From: Bacteroidota bacterium
GTDB taxonomy: Bacteria > Bacteroidota > Ignavibacteria > UBA10030 > UBA8401
Direction of reading: 5' to 3'
Length of the DNA: 64,000 bases
NCBI GenBank assembly: GCA_027622375.1
Contig: JAQCAB010000001.1
Span: 51,317-115,316, forward strand
In this document: one piece after another, positions 1 through 8,764 of the stretch
Layout: every line of letters begins with the position of its first letter
Numbering within the stretch: position 1 is the stretch's first letter
Program-made: the position numbers and the translations under genes
The notes under the pieces: generated by a model
What the model was told of the DNA's origin: nothing
The model's input: the letters and a program-made list of their open reading frames with translations, nothing else
Databases searched by the model: none

Positions 1-489
1 AAAGCAAGCCGAAACTTGTGGCTTTGCTTCAATTCCTAAATTAAACCAGACGGGACTATTAAATGCCATATTTTGATTTACAAGTATATAACAAAGTTCA
101 TTATAAAATATTTCTGCATCTTCATCGGTTGCAAAATATCCACCACGTTTGCCCCACTCATAACTTGTTTTTGCAACTCTTTCAACTAATTGTTTTACAC
201 TTGATTCTCTATCTGGTGTTCCAATTAATCCATGAAAATATTTTGAGACAACAACATTTGTTGCAGTCATTGACCATGATTTTGGAATTTCTACATTTTT
301 TTGTTCAAATATTTTTTCACCTTTTTCGTTTGTAATTGTAGCAACTCGCAATTCCCATTCAATTTCGTCAAAAGGATGTAAGCCTTTTTTTGTAAAATAT
401 CTTTTGAAGGTTAATCCCTTAGCTTGAAGTATTTCATTCAAACCGTCAAGTGTTTGTTTTGGTTTCGTTTGAGTATCAAACTGATTCAT
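1..489 (-). CDS. nrdJ: Adenosylcobalamin-dependent (class II) ribonucleotide reductase, N-terminal part, cut by window edge
   Basis: Class II ribonucleotide reductase makes deoxyribonucleotides in the cytoplasm using coenzyme B12, without needing oxygen. The ORF track misses this gene because it runs off the left edge. Reading the minus strand from the ATG at 489 gives 163 uninterrupted codons. They contain VSKYFHG, WGKRGGYFAT, the block NQNMAFNSPVWFN, and at the edge QVSACF, whose cysteine is expected to be the N-terminal one of the active-site redox pair. The roughly 60 residues before VSKYFHG match the usual N-terminal segment of NrdJ. The catalytic barrel and C-terminal cysteines lie outside the window. 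I saw no cobalamin riboswitch or NrdR-box-like sequence in the 326 bases upstream. Family assignment is firm; the full length is unknown. Confidence 0.9.
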   Translation of the reverse strand, partial: MNQFDTQTKPKQTLDGLNEILQAKGLTFKRYFTKKGLHPFDEIEWELRVATITNEKGEKIFEQKNVEIPKSWSMTATNVVVSKYFHGLIGTPDRESSVKQLVERVAKTSYEWGKRGGYFATDEDAEIFYNELCYILVNQNMAFNSPVWFNLGIEAKPQVSACF

Positions 490-815
490 GATGAGTCCTT
501 ATAGTTAGCACAAAATTTGTTAATAATATTTTTTCTGAAAATAAACTTCCTGCTCATACTTACTTTTTAAACATCCTAAGTATTTACAAATCAACATCTT
601 GACAAGACCAAGTCAAGTTACTTGTTAGATAGTCGAAAATTTTTTCAAAGAAATTAAAAATGATTAAAAATAAAATTCTGAAGTCACAAACAACCGTTAT
701 TAAATCTTTCCTTTTTAGCTTTAATCATTTTATATTTAAGATGTTCAATGGTAAGAAACTTTTTATATTGTAGTCAAGTTAAATTTTAATAATTATTTTT
801 TTGAAAGGAGTCAAA
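490..815. other. Divergent intergenic region between nrdJ and fadD
   Basis: This 326-base AT-rich gap must hold the promoters of both flanking genes. I see no ORF or RNA gene. There is a TTGACA hexamer at 599-604, inside an inverted repeat CTTGAC-N8-GTCAAG (598-617). The ten-mer AGTCAAGTTA occurs at 611-620 and again at 772-781. These could be operator half-sites, but no specific regulator can be named. An AAAGGAG ribosome-binding site ends at 810, just before the fadD ATG. Confidence 0.4.
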
Positions 816-2630
816 ATGGCACTTCAAGTACAATGTTCTACAATTCCAGAAATGTTCCAAAAAGTTTCGCAAAAATATTTAAATGAAATCCGCCCCGTTT
901 TAATGTATAAACAAACAGGTATTTACAAATCTATCTCATATAAAGAGCTGTATAATAGTGTCCGATCTTTTGCAAATGGATTAATTTCGATGGGAATTTC
1001 AAATAGTGACAAAGTTGGAATTATTTCTGAAAATCGCCCTGAATGGTTTGTCTCGGATATGGCAACTGTTTCGATTGGTGCAATTGATGTACCGATCTAT
1101 CCAACTCTAACTCCAAAACAAATTGAATTTATTTTGAATGATGCTGGAATTTCGGTTGTGATAGTTTCTAATCAAACTCAGTTAAATAAAATTTTAAAAA
1201 TTATTGCTGATGTTAAAAATTTAAAAACAATTATTGTGATGAATGAAACATTTGAGTCTACATTTTCAAATACAATTCAATTCAATAAAATAATTGAATT
1301 GGGAAATGAATTTGAAAAAACAAATTCAGATAAATTAGATAATTTAATTTCACATGTAAAACCGGAAGATCTAATTACAATTATATATACTTCAGGCACA
1401 ACTGGAAATCCAAAAGGAGTAATGCTGACTCACAATAATTTAATGGCAAATATAACAGCAACTGCAAAAGAAATTTCGATCGACGATACCGATAGAACAG
1501 TTTCATTTTTACCACTTTGCCATATTTTTGAGAGAATGGGTGGCTATTATACAGTTTTTGGTTGCGGTAGTACAATTGCATATGCTGAAAGTGTTGAAAC
1601 TGTTCGTGATAATTTGTTAGAAGTTAATCCAACTATAATGACTGCTGTTCCGAGATTTTTTGAAAAAGTTCAATCTCGTTTATTAAAACAGGTTGATAGT
1701 GGATCTCCATTAAAGAAAAAAATTTTTTATTGGGCAATGGAGGTTGGTAAAGAATTTTTAAGTGCTTCAAAAACAGGAAAAGTTTCGGGTGGTTTATCAT
1801 TTAAACATAAAATTGCTAATGCGCTTGTTTATAAAAAACTAAAACATAGAATGGGTGGCAAATTAAAATTTTTTATTTCTGGTGGAGCAGCATTGCCAAA
1901 ACCACTCGGAGAATTTTTTGCATCAATTGGAATTACTATTATTGAGGGTTACGGTTTAACTGAAACTTCACCCGTTTTAACTTTAAATAGATTAAATGAT
2001 TACAATTTTGGAACTGTCGGCAAACCACTTCCAGATGTTCAAATTAAAATTGCAGATGATGGAGAAATTCTTGCAAAAGGACCAAACCTAATGAAAGGCT
2101 ATTACAATAATATTGCTGCAACCAATGAAGTAATTGATAGTGATGGTTGGTTTCATACTGGCGACATTGGAATGTTTGATGAAAATAAAAATCTTGTTAT
2201 AACAGATAGAAAAAAACATTTGTTCGTTAGTTCTGGTGGAAAAAATATAGCGCCACAAATTGTTGAAAATAAAATTATACAAAGTAAATATATTGACCAA
2301 ATTTTACTGATTGGCGATAAAAAAATGTTTTGTTCAGCTTTGATTGTTCCCGAGTTTGAGAATTTAAAAGATTTTGCAAAAAACGAAAATATAAATTTCT
2401 TAACTCATCAGGAATTAATAAAAGATGAAAAAATAGTTTCATTGTTTTCTAACGAAATTGACCGGTTTCAAAAAGATTTAGCAAACTTTGAACGTGTTCG
2501 TAGATTTCGATTACTTGCAGATCCATTTACAATTGAAAATAACGAACTGACCCCAACTCAAAAAGTTAAACGTAAAGTTGTTGAGGAAAAATATTCTCAA
2601 TTGATTGAAGAAATGTATAAAGTTGGTTAA
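816..2630 (+). CDS. fadD: Long-chain fatty acid--CoA ligase (AMP-forming)
   Basis: This enzyme activates long-chain fatty acids to acyl-CoA through an acyl-adenylate, at the inner membrane, for beta-oxidation or lipid recycling. The 604-residue protein has the ANL-superfamily signature: the P-loop YTSGTTGNPKG near residue 190, the A5 motif GYGLTETSPV near 380, GWFHTGDIG, and the hinge ITDRKKHLFVSSGGKNIAP. The length and the insertions near 300-350 fit the bacterial long-chain (FAA1/FadD15-like) group. The ORF track starts at a TTG at 801. I prefer the ATG at 816 because AGGAG (806-810) sits 5 nt before it. The gene appears monocistronic, with 66 nt before nuoA. Chain-length preference cannot be read from sequence. 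Confidence 0.93.
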   Translation: MALQVQCSTIPEMFQKVSQKYLNEIRPVLMYKQTGIYKSISYKELYNSVRSFANGLISMGISNSDKVGIISENRPEWFVSDMATVSIGAIDVPIYPTLTPKQIEFILNDAGISVVIVSNQTQLNKILKIIADVKNLKTIIVMNETFESTFSNTIQFNKIIELGNEFEKTNSDKLDNLISHVKPEDLITIIYTSGTTGNPKGVMLTHNNLMANITATAKEISIDDTDRTVSFLPLCHIFERMGGYYTVFGCGSTIAYAESVETVRDNLLEVNPTIMTAVPRFFEKVQSRLLKQVDSGSPLKKKIFYWAMEVGKEFLSASKTGKVSGGLSFKHKIANALVYKKLKHRMGGKLKFFISGGAALPKPLGEFFASIGITIIEGYGLTETSPVLTLNRLNDYNFGTVGKPLPDVQIKIADDGEILAKGPNLMKGYYNNIAATNEVIDSDGWFHTGDIGMFDENKNLVITDRKKHLFVSSGGKNIAPQIVENKIIQSKYIDQILLIGDKKMFCSALIVPEFENLKDFAKNENINFLTHQELIKDEKIVSLFSNEIDRFQKDLANFERVRRFRLLADPFTIENNELTPTQKVKRKVVEEKYSQLIEEMYKVG

Positions 2631-2696
2631 ATAATTTAAAAAGTAAATTGATTAAGTCGCTAATTTCAAGTAAATTTGTTTTATCTTTTGCAAATA

Positions 2697-3050
2697 ATGG
2701 AACCATATATACCAATATTTTTGATGTTAGTGATAAGCACCGCTTTAGCAATTATTTTATTAAAGTTGCAACAATCACTCGGTCCAAAAAATCCGAATAA
2801 AGAAAAACTTTCAACATACGAAAGTGGAATGGAACCAATTCGAAGCGCGCACGAACGCTTTTCTATAAAATATTATATGGTCGCAGTCCTTTTTATTTTG
2901 TTTGATATTGAAGTAATATTTTTTTATCCATGGGCTGTAAATTTTAAAATGCTCGGACTTTTTGGATTTGTTGAAATGTTAGTTTTTATCGGAATTTTAT
3001 TTATCGGATATTTTTACGTTTTACACAAAGGGGCATTGAAGTGGGATTAG
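2697..3050 (+). CDS. nuoA: NADH-quinone oxidoreductase subunit A
   Basis: NuoA is a small membrane subunit of respiratory complex I, lying near the quinone channel. The 117-residue protein has three hydrophobic helices (about 5-25, 60-82 and 88-108). It shows the conserved segment YESGMEP and the acidic [12 protein letters not shown] block. The track begins at TTG 2676, but the ATG at 2697 gives the normal NuoA N-terminus with the first helix starting at once. The upstream bases include TATCTTTTG, which loosely resembles a Bacteroidota-type -7 element, so the 5' leader may be very short. The 3' end overlaps nuoB by 10 nt, so the two are translated from one message. Confidence 0.93.
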   Translation: MEPYIPIFLMLVISTALAIILLKLQQSLGPKNPNKEKLSTYESGMEPIRSAHERFSIKYYMVAVLFILFDIEVIFFYPWAVNFKMLGLFGFVEMLVFIGILFIGYFYVLHKGALKWD

Positions 3051-3571
3051 AACATTCTTTTGGCGATAGTATCATAACAACAAAAATTGATGCTGCAATA
3101 AATTGGTGCCGTAAAAATTCTATTTGGCCGATGCCGATGGGAATTTCTTGTTGCGCTATAGAGCTAATGGCATCGGCCGCTCCAAGATTTGATATTGCTA
3201 GATTTGGTTCTGAGGTGATGCGGTTTTCTCCACGTCAATGCGATTTATTAGTTGTTGCAGGAACAACAACTTACAAAATGGCTCCCGTTGTCCGAAAAAT
3301 TTATGATCAAATGCCTGATCCAAAATGGGTAATTGCAATGGGTGCTTGTACTTCTTCGGGAGGAATGTACAGAACCTATTCCGTTGTGCAAGGAATTGAC
3401 CAATTTTTACCTGTTGATGTTTATTTGGCTGGCTGCCCTCCAAGACCAGATAATTTATTACAAGCTCTAATGGTGATTCAAGATAAAATTCAAAAAGGGG
3501 AAAGCAAAGGTTCACCGATGACAGTTTCTGATGAAAAAAAATTGTTGGAAATAAATATTCAGGAAAATTAA
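3041..3571 (+). CDS. nuoB: NADH-quinone oxidoreductase subunit B
   Basis: NuoB carries iron-sulfur cluster N2, the last electron carrier before quinone, in the peripheral arm of complex I. The 176-residue product has [10 protein letters not shown], the later cysteine in [11 protein letters not shown], and [16 protein letters not shown]. Together these supply the four conserved cysteines, including the adjacent pair. Translation appears to start at GTG 3041, inside the end of nuoA, a common coupling arrangement. No earlier in-frame ATG makes sense because the N-terminus already matches the family. The C-terminal 20 residues are variable and Lys-rich. Confidence 0.95.
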   Translation: MGLEHSFGDSIITTKIDAAINWCRKNSIWPMPMGISCCAIELMASAAPRFDIARFGSEVMRFSPRQCDLLVVAGTTTYKMAPVVRKIYDQMPDPKWVIAMGACTSSGGMYRTYSVVQGIDQFLPVDVYLAGCPPRPDNLLQALMVIQDKIQKGESKGSPMTVSDEKKLLEINIQEN

Positions 3572-3574
3572 TTA

Positions 3575-4069
3575 ATGAGCAAAGTAGTTGTTGATGTTTT
3601 AAAAGAGGCATTCCCTTCTTCTATAATAGATGTAATTATTTTTCGTAATGAAACTACAATTATTTTAAAAAAAGATGATATTTTAAAAGTTTGTAAGTTT
3701 TTAAGAGATCATCAAAAATGTCAATTTAATTATTTATCTGATTTATGTGGCGCAGATAAGTTTACTCCTGAAAATAGATTTGAAGTAATTTATAATTTAC
3801 TTTCAATCCCACTTAAACATCGTATCAGATTAAAAATTTTTACTGAGGAATTAAATCCAACGGTCCCCACGGTTTGTAATATTTGGGAATCGGCAAATTG
3901 GTACGAGCGTGAAGCGTATGATATGTATGGAATAATTTTTGATGGGCACCCCGATTTAAGAAGAATGTATATGCCCGAAGATTTTGAATATTTCCCTTTA
4001 AGAAAAAATTTTCCTTTAATGGGTGTCCCAGGTTCTTTACCATTACCGGAAAATAATCCTAAGAATTAA
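3575..4069 (+). CDS. nuoC: NADH-quinone oxidoreductase subunit C (30 kDa)
   Basis: NuoC is a structural subunit of the hydrophilic arm that packs against NuoD. The 164-residue protein carries the 30 kDa signature: WESANWYEREAYDMYGI, then FDGHPDLRRMYMPEDF, and it ends in a Pro-rich tail. It is a stand-alone NuoC, not the NuoCD fusion of enterobacteria. Only 3 nt separate it from nuoB and 6 nt from nuoD, so it is part of the same operon. Confidence 0.95.
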   Translation: MSKVVVDVLKEAFPSSIIDVIIFRNETTIILKKDDILKVCKFLRDHQKCQFNYLSDLCGADKFTPENRFEVIYNLLSIPLKHRIRLKIFTEELNPTVPTVCNIWESANWYEREAYDMYGIIFDGHPDLRRMYMPEDFEYFPLRKNFPLMGVPGSLPLPENNPKN

Positions 4070-4075
4070 ATTAAA

Positions 4076-5341
4076 ATGCCTGCCACTTCAACTTTAGATT
4101 ATCGGAAAATTAGACAAGAAAAAATTATTAAAACTCTTGTTAATAAAGATTTGAGCATTCAATTCGAAGACCATTTAGAAAACGAAATGATTCTTAATAT
4201 GGGACCTCAACATCCGGCAACGCATGGGGTTTTAAGATTACTTTTAAAATTAGATGGTGAATCCGTAATGCAATGTGTTCCTGAGTTGGGATATTTGCAT
4301 CGTGGTTACGAAAAACTTGCCGAGAATTGCTCCTATCATGAATTTATTCCTCATACAGATCGACTTGATTATCTTTCGCCATTAATGAATAACACAGCTT
4401 ATGTTTTGGCTGTAGAAAAATTATTAGGCATTGATGTGCCAAGAAGAACAAAATTTATTCGAACAATTATTTCGGAGCTTGCAAGAATTTCTTCTCATTG
4501 TTTATTTGTTGGCTCGATGGGGATGGATATTGGAGCAGTGACAGTTTTTCTTTGGACATTTCGTGAACGAGAAAAATTATATGATATTTTTGAAAATTTA
4601 ACTGGCGCAAGATTTACAACAAGCTATACTAGAATTGGCGGACTCTCACAAGATTTAAATCCTGAAGTTTTACAAATGATGAAAGATTTTGTTGAACAAT
4701 TTCCAGAAAAATTAAATGATTGCGAAAAATTATTAAACTCAAATCGTATTTTTGTTGAACGTACAGATGGTGTTGGTGCAATTTCTCCAGAAGATGCAAT
4801 TTCAATTGGGATGACTGGACCTAATTTACGAGCGACAGGTATTGAGCATGATATGCGAAGAGTGGAACCATATTTATTGTACAACGAGTTTGATTTTGAT
4901 ATTCCAACTTTTACCGGTGGTGATTGTTTAGCTCGTTACTATGTTCGCATAAATGAGATGAAGCAAAGTATAAAAATTTTACAACAAGCTTTGGAAAAAA
5001 TTCCTGAAGGTCCAATACATGCATTTGAACCTAAAAAAGTTCTTCCTCGCAAAGAAAGAGTTTATACAAAAATGGAAGAATTAATTCAAGATTTTATGTT
5101 AATTAATTATGGAACCGAACCACCAGTTGGTGAAATTTATCATGCAATTGAAGGTTCAAAAGGTGAACTTGGTTTTTATATCCAAAGTAAAGGTGAAGGC
5201 CAACCTTGGAGAATGAAAATTAGATCTCCTTCATTTTGTAACTTACAGAGTTTACCAAAGTTAGTTCAAAATTCAATGATTTCAGATGTTGTTGCAATTA
5301 TTGGAAGTATTGATCCAATTATGGGCGAGGCGGATAAATAA
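4076..5341 (+). CDS. nuoD: NADH-quinone oxidoreductase subunit D (49 kDa)
   Basis: NuoD forms the quinone-binding pocket of complex I together with NuoB. The 421-residue protein has the family start MILNMGPQHPATHGVLRL, the YLHRGYEKLAE segment, ARISSHCLF, RIGGLSQDL, and the C-terminal GSIDPIMGEADK. A 35-residue N-terminal extension before the conserved block is modest and normal. The Tyr and His residues of the quinone site are expected in the PQHPATHG and GYEK segments. nuoE starts 3 nt after the stop. Confidence 0.95.
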   Translation: MPATSTLDYRKIRQEKIIKTLVNKDLSIQFEDHLENEMILNMGPQHPATHGVLRLLLKLDGESVMQCVPELGYLHRGYEKLAENCSYHEFIPHTDRLDYLSPLMNNTAYVLAVEKLLGIDVPRRTKFIRTIISELARISSHCLFVGSMGMDIGAVTVFLWTFREREKLYDIFENLTGARFTTSYTRIGGLSQDLNPEVLQMMKDFVEQFPEKLNDCEKLLNSNRIFVERTDGVGAISPEDAISIGMTGPNLRATGIEHDMRRVEPYLLYNEFDFDIPTFTGGDCLARYYVRINEMKQSIKILQQALEKIPEGPIHAFEPKKVLPRKERVYTKMEELIQDFMLINYGTEPPVGEIYHAIEGSKGELGFYIQSKGEGQPWRMKIRSPSFCNLQSLPKLVQNSMISDVVAIIGSIDPIMGEADK

Positions 5342-5344
5342 TTT

Positions 5345-5884
5345 ATGTTGAACGAAGCAAATCTAAATAAAGTAGATGAATTAATTAAAAGGTATCCTGA
5401 ACCTCGTGCAGCGCTTTTGCCGGTTTTATGGATTGCACAAGAGCAAGAAGGATTTATTTCCGAAAAAATGATGAAGCATGTCGGAAACTTATTACATCTT
5501 TCTTACTCGCATATACTTGGTGTTGTTACATTTTACACAATGTTTTATGATAAGCCACATGGCAAATATCATATTGAAGTTTGTACGAATATAAGTTGCA
5601 TGCTTCGTGGATCGGATAAAATTCTTTCAACTGTAAAAAATTATTGTGGCGTTAAAGTTGGAGAGACATCACTTGATGGCAAATTTACAATTAGTGAAGT
5701 TGAATGTATGGGAGCTTGTAATGGTGCGCCGATGATTGCTATTGGAGAAGATTATTTTGAAAATTTAAATGAAGAAAAAACTTTAGAACTTTTAAATAAT
5801 CTTTCTAATAACAAAACAGTAAAATTTTCTAAAAATGGAAATGGTGATGATGACGATGATGAAGAATTTGGAGGCGGAGATTAA
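5345..5884 (+). CDS. nuoE: NADH-quinone oxidoreductase subunit E (24 kDa)
   Basis: NuoE holds the [2Fe-2S] cluster N1a in the NADH-oxidising module. The 179-residue product has the thioredoxin-like fold pattern with the four ligands in CTNISC and, about 40 residues on, CMGAC. The first 70 residues form the usual helical domain, including LPVLWIAQEQEGFI and VVTFYTMFY. The last 15 residues are an unusual acidic tail rich in Asp, Glu and Gly. The DNA coding for that tail contains several ATG triplets in the nuoF frame, which confuses start prediction for nuoF. Confidence 0.95.
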   Translation: MLNEANLNKVDELIKRYPEPRAALLPVLWIAQEQEGFISEKMMKHVGNLLHLSYSHILGVVTFYTMFYDKPHGKYHIEVCTNISCMLRGSDKILSTVKNYCGVKVGETSLDGKFTISEVECMGACNGAPMIAIGEDYFENLNEEKTLELLNNLSNNKTVKFSKNGNGDDDDDEEFGGGD

Positions 5885-5885
5885 A

Positions 5886-7139
5886 TTGGAAAAACTTTTA
5901 TTACCAAATATTCAGGATTATCATTTAATTGATGTCTATGAAAAACATGGTGGTTATCAAGCTTTAAAAAAAACTTTATCTCTTTCAACTGATGATGTAA
6001 TTAATGAAATAAAAAAATCAAATTTACGTGGTCGCGGTGGCGCATGTTTCCCAACTGGTTTAAAATGGTCCTTTATGCCAAAATCAAATTCAAAACCAAA
6101 ATATTTAGCAGTTAATGGTGATGAATCTGAACCCGGCACATTTAAAGATCGGTATCTTTTTGAATTCAATCCTCATTTAATAATTGAAGGAATTTTAATT
6201 GGTTGTTATGCAATGGGAATCACAACTGCGTATGTTTACATTCGTGGTGAATATGAAAAATGGATAAAGATGTTTCAAAAAGCTGTTGATGATGCTTACT
6301 CTAAAAATTATATCGGTAAAAATATTTTAGGAACAAATTTTTCAACTAACATTTTTATACATAAAGGTGCAGGTGCATATATTTGCGGAGAAGAATCTGC
6401 ACTTATGAATTCTATTGAGGGAGATCGTGGTTATCCAAGAGTAAAACCACCGTTCCCTGCTCAAATTGGATTATGGGGTTGCCCAACAACAGTAAATAAT
6501 ATTGAAACGATGGCAAACATACCATTAATAATAAATAATGGTTCAGAGTGGTATTCAAAAATTGGCGCACAAAAACATCCCGGACCAATTTTAGTTGGAA
6601 TAAGTGGTCATGTAAATAAACCTGGAGTTTATGAAGTCCCAACAGGAATTTTATTAACTGATTTAATTTATAATTATGCAGGTGGTGTTCTCGGAAATAA
6701 AAAAATAAAAGCTCTTATTCCCGGTGGTTTATCAACAATGATTTTGCGAGGTGATTCAATTGAAGGTGTTTCGATGGATGCTGAATCTTTAAAAGCTGCC
6801 GGTTCATCGGTCGGAACTGCAGGATTAATTGTTATGGATGAAGAAACAGATTTGATAAAAGTAATTACAAGAATTACAAAATTTTATCATCATGAATCAT
6901 GCGGACAATGTACACCTTGCCGCGAAGGAACTGGTTGGATGGAAAAAATGTTACATCGTTTTGAAAATTACAATGCTCGCCCCGAAGATATTGATTTACT
7001 TTTAGATGTTGCAAATAATATTGAGGGAAATACAATTTGTGCTTTGGGTGATGCTGCTGCATGGCCAGTTCAAAGTATGATAAAAAGATTCCGAGAAGAA
7101 TTTGAAAAGCGTGTTACAGATAAAGTTGTGGTAAATTAG
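5886..7139 (+). CDS. nuoF: NADH-quinone oxidoreductase subunit F (51 kDa)
   Basis: NuoF binds NADH and FMN and carries the [4Fe-4S] cluster N3, making it the entry point of electrons into complex I. Motifs are GRGGACFPTGLKW (FMN), GAGAYICGEESALMNSIEG (NADH), and the cluster ligands in SCGQCTPCREGT plus the later cysteine in NTICALGD. The track starts at ATG 5835, deep inside nuoE. I prefer the TTG at 5886 (417 residues, MEKLLLPNI) because GGAG at 5876-5879 lies 6 nt upstream and the upstream codons only re-read the NuoE acidic tail. No nuoG follows; the next gene is unrelated. Confidence 0.93.
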   Translation: MEKLLLPNIQDYHLIDVYEKHGGYQALKKTLSLSTDDVINEIKKSNLRGRGGACFPTGLKWSFMPKSNSKPKYLAVNGDESEPGTFKDRYLFEFNPHLIIEGILIGCYAMGITTAYVYIRGEYEKWIKMFQKAVDDAYSKNYIGKNILGTNFSTNIFIHKGAGAYICGEESALMNSIEGDRGYPRVKPPFPAQIGLWGCPTTVNNIETMANIPLIINNGSEWYSKIGAQKHPGPILVGISGHVNKPGVYEVPTGILLTDLIYNYAGGVLGNKKIKALIPGGLSTMILRGDSIEGVSMDAESLKAAGSSVGTAGLIVMDEETDLIKVITRITKFYHHESCGQCTPCREGTGWMEKMLHRFENYNARPEDIDLLLDVANNIEGNTICALGDAAAWPVQSMIKRFREEFEKRVTDKVVVN

Positions 7140-7174
7140 TTTTCATTTCAAAAATCAAATTATAAAATTTAAAA

Positions 7175-8125
7175 GTGACAAAATTAAATATCATTAAACC
7201 AACTGCTTTACATCGTGGTGATGTAATAGGAATAATTTCTCCAGCAAGCCCAGTTTCTTCAGATGAAAAAATTGAAAAAGGTGTTCAATATTTAGAACAA
7301 CTTGGCTACCGAGTTAAACTTGGTAAACATGTTCGCGATACGCATGGTTATCTTGCAGGAACAGATTTACATCGCGCGCATGACATTAACTCGATGTTTA
7401 ACGATAAACAAGTAAAAGCAATTTTTTGCATGCGTGGTGGTTATGGCTCACCCAGATTATTGCCATTTATTAATTATAAATTGATAAAACAGAATCCAAA
7501 AATTTTTGTTGGTTATAGTGATATTACTGCTCTTCAACTTGCAATTTTTAAAAAAACAAATTTAGTTACTTTTTCGGGACCGATGGTTGGTGTTGAAATG
7601 TGGAATTCATTCGATTCAACTACCGAAGGAATTTTTTGGACAATGTTATTATCAACTAAAAAATTTGGAATTTTAAACCGCGAAGCATTGAATAAAACTT
7701 TACCAATACGACGAGGTAGGGAAACCGGAATAATTTTAGGTGGAAATACAAGTTTAATTGCTTCAATCTGTGGCACTCAATTTTTGCCATCATTTAAAGA
7801 TTCAATTTTGTTTTTAGAAGAAGTTGACGAGCAAAATTATAGATTAGATAGATTATTAAATCAGATTTCATTAAATAATGTTTTTGAAGATTCAAAAGGA
7901 ATTGTAATCGGTCAATTAACAGATATTATGCAAAAAGATTTAACTCAACCATTTTTAACTGTAGAAGAAATTTTGGATGGATATTTTGGAAAATTAAAGA
8001 AACCGGTTTTAACAAATTTTTCTTACGGTCATGTTCCTAAAAAATACACTTTACCATTTGGTATTACTGCAAGAATTGATTCAGGGAAAAACCAAATTGA
8101 AATTTTAGAAGGGGCAGTTTCTTAA
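7175..8125 (+). CDS. LD-carboxypeptidase (peptidase family S66)
   Basis: Family S66 serine peptidases remove the terminal D-Ala from tetrapeptide muropeptides during murein recycling. Some members (MccF) instead cleave microcin C-type peptides. The 316-residue protein has GDVIGIISPASP at the N-terminus, MRGGYGSPRLLP, the nucleophile motif GYSDITAL, the Glu in FLEEVDEQNYRLDR, and the His in FSYGHVPKKYTLPFG. These make a complete Ser-Glu-His triad. The start is GTG 7175. It has no signal peptide, which fits a cytoplasmic recycling enzyme. It lies 35 nt after nuoF and could be read through from it. Confidence 0.9.
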   Translation: MTKLNIIKPTALHRGDVIGIISPASPVSSDEKIEKGVQYLEQLGYRVKLGKHVRDTHGYLAGTDLHRAHDINSMFNDKQVKAIFCMRGGYGSPRLLPFINYKLIKQNPKIFVGYSDITALQLAIFKKTNLVTFSGPMVGVEMWNSFDSTTEGIFWTMLLSTKKFGILNREALNKTLPIRRGRETGIILGGNTSLIASICGTQFLPSFKDSILFLEEVDEQNYRLDRLLNQISLNNVFEDSKGIVIGQLTDIMQKDLTQPFLTVEEILDGYFGKLKKPVLTNFSYGHVPKKYTLPFGITARIDSGKNQIEILEGAVS

Positions 8126-8161
8126 CAAATTTATTTTGAAAAAATTTTTAATATCTAATTA

Positions 8162-8746
8162 ATGTTAAGAGTAGTAGTTTTTGCTTCAGGCAGAGGTAGT
8201 AATTTAGAAAACCTTATTAATGCCTCTAAAAAATCAAACACTTACAAAATAGTTGGTGTCATTAGTAATAATAGCAATTCGGGAGCAATTCAAATTGCTA
8301 AAAAAAATAATATTTCTAGTTTCCATTTTAGTTTGAAAAATTTTATAAATGAAGAAGAATTTGTAAACAGTTTGATTCAAGAATTGCAAAATTTAAATTG
8401 TCAATTAGTTGTTTTAGCTGGGTACATGAAAAAAGTTCCGAAAATGGTGATTAGTAAATTCGAAAATAAAATAATCAATATTCACCCCGCGCTACTTCCA
8501 GAATTTGGTGGTGAGGGGATGTATGGCGAAAATGTCCACAAAGCGGTTTTGGAGTCTAAAAATAAATATTCCGGAGCAACAGTCCACTTTGTAAATAAAG
8601 ATTACGATAAAGGCAATATTTTACTTCAAGAAAAAATTGAAGTTTTTGAAAATGACACGATTGATTCACTAGCAAAAAGAGTTTTAGAAGTTGAACACAA
8701 AATTTTGCCGTTAGCAATTGAAGTGTTGGCTAAAAAAATAAATTAA
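8162..8746 (+). CDS. purN: Phosphoribosylglycinamide formyltransferase
   Basis: PurN transfers the formyl group of 10-formyl-THF to GAR, the third step of purine synthesis. The 194-residue protein begins with VVVFASGRGSNLENLI (phosphoribosyl phosphate loop). It contains LAGYMKKVP, the catalytic Asn/His in NIHPALLPEFGG, and the Asp in NKDYDKGNILLQ. The GGEGMYGENVH variant replaces the usual proteobacterial FPG-type loop and is typical of FCB-group enzymes as I recall them. It is followed 18 nt later by purH, so the two act in one operon for the two folate-dependent formyl transfers of the pathway. Confidence 0.94.
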   Translation: MLRVVVFASGRGSNLENLINASKKSNTYKIVGVISNNSNSGAIQIAKKNNISSFHFSLKNFINEEEFVNSLIQELQNLNCQLVVLAGYMKKVPKMVISKFENKIINIHPALLPEFGGEGMYGENVHKAVLESKNKYSGATVHFVNKDYDKGNILLQEKIEVFENDTIDSLAKRVLEVEHKILPLAIEVLAKKIN

Positions 8747-8764
8747 TTTTGTAATTTAGAGTTC

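Noticed and set aside
63-335. ORF of 90 residues on the plus strand near the left edge
   Set aside because: It is the antisense shadow of nrdJ; composition is Leu/His/Phe-rich low-complexity and the minus frame matches class II ribonucleotide reductase.
490-700. Possible cobalamin riboswitch upstream of nrdJ
   Set aside because: No B12-box-like or otherwise structured GC-containing sequence was found; the region is simple AT-rich DNA.
3198-3611. 137-residue minus-strand ORF across nuoB and nuoC
   Set aside because: Both sense genes have full family motifs; the antisense product has no recognisable domain.
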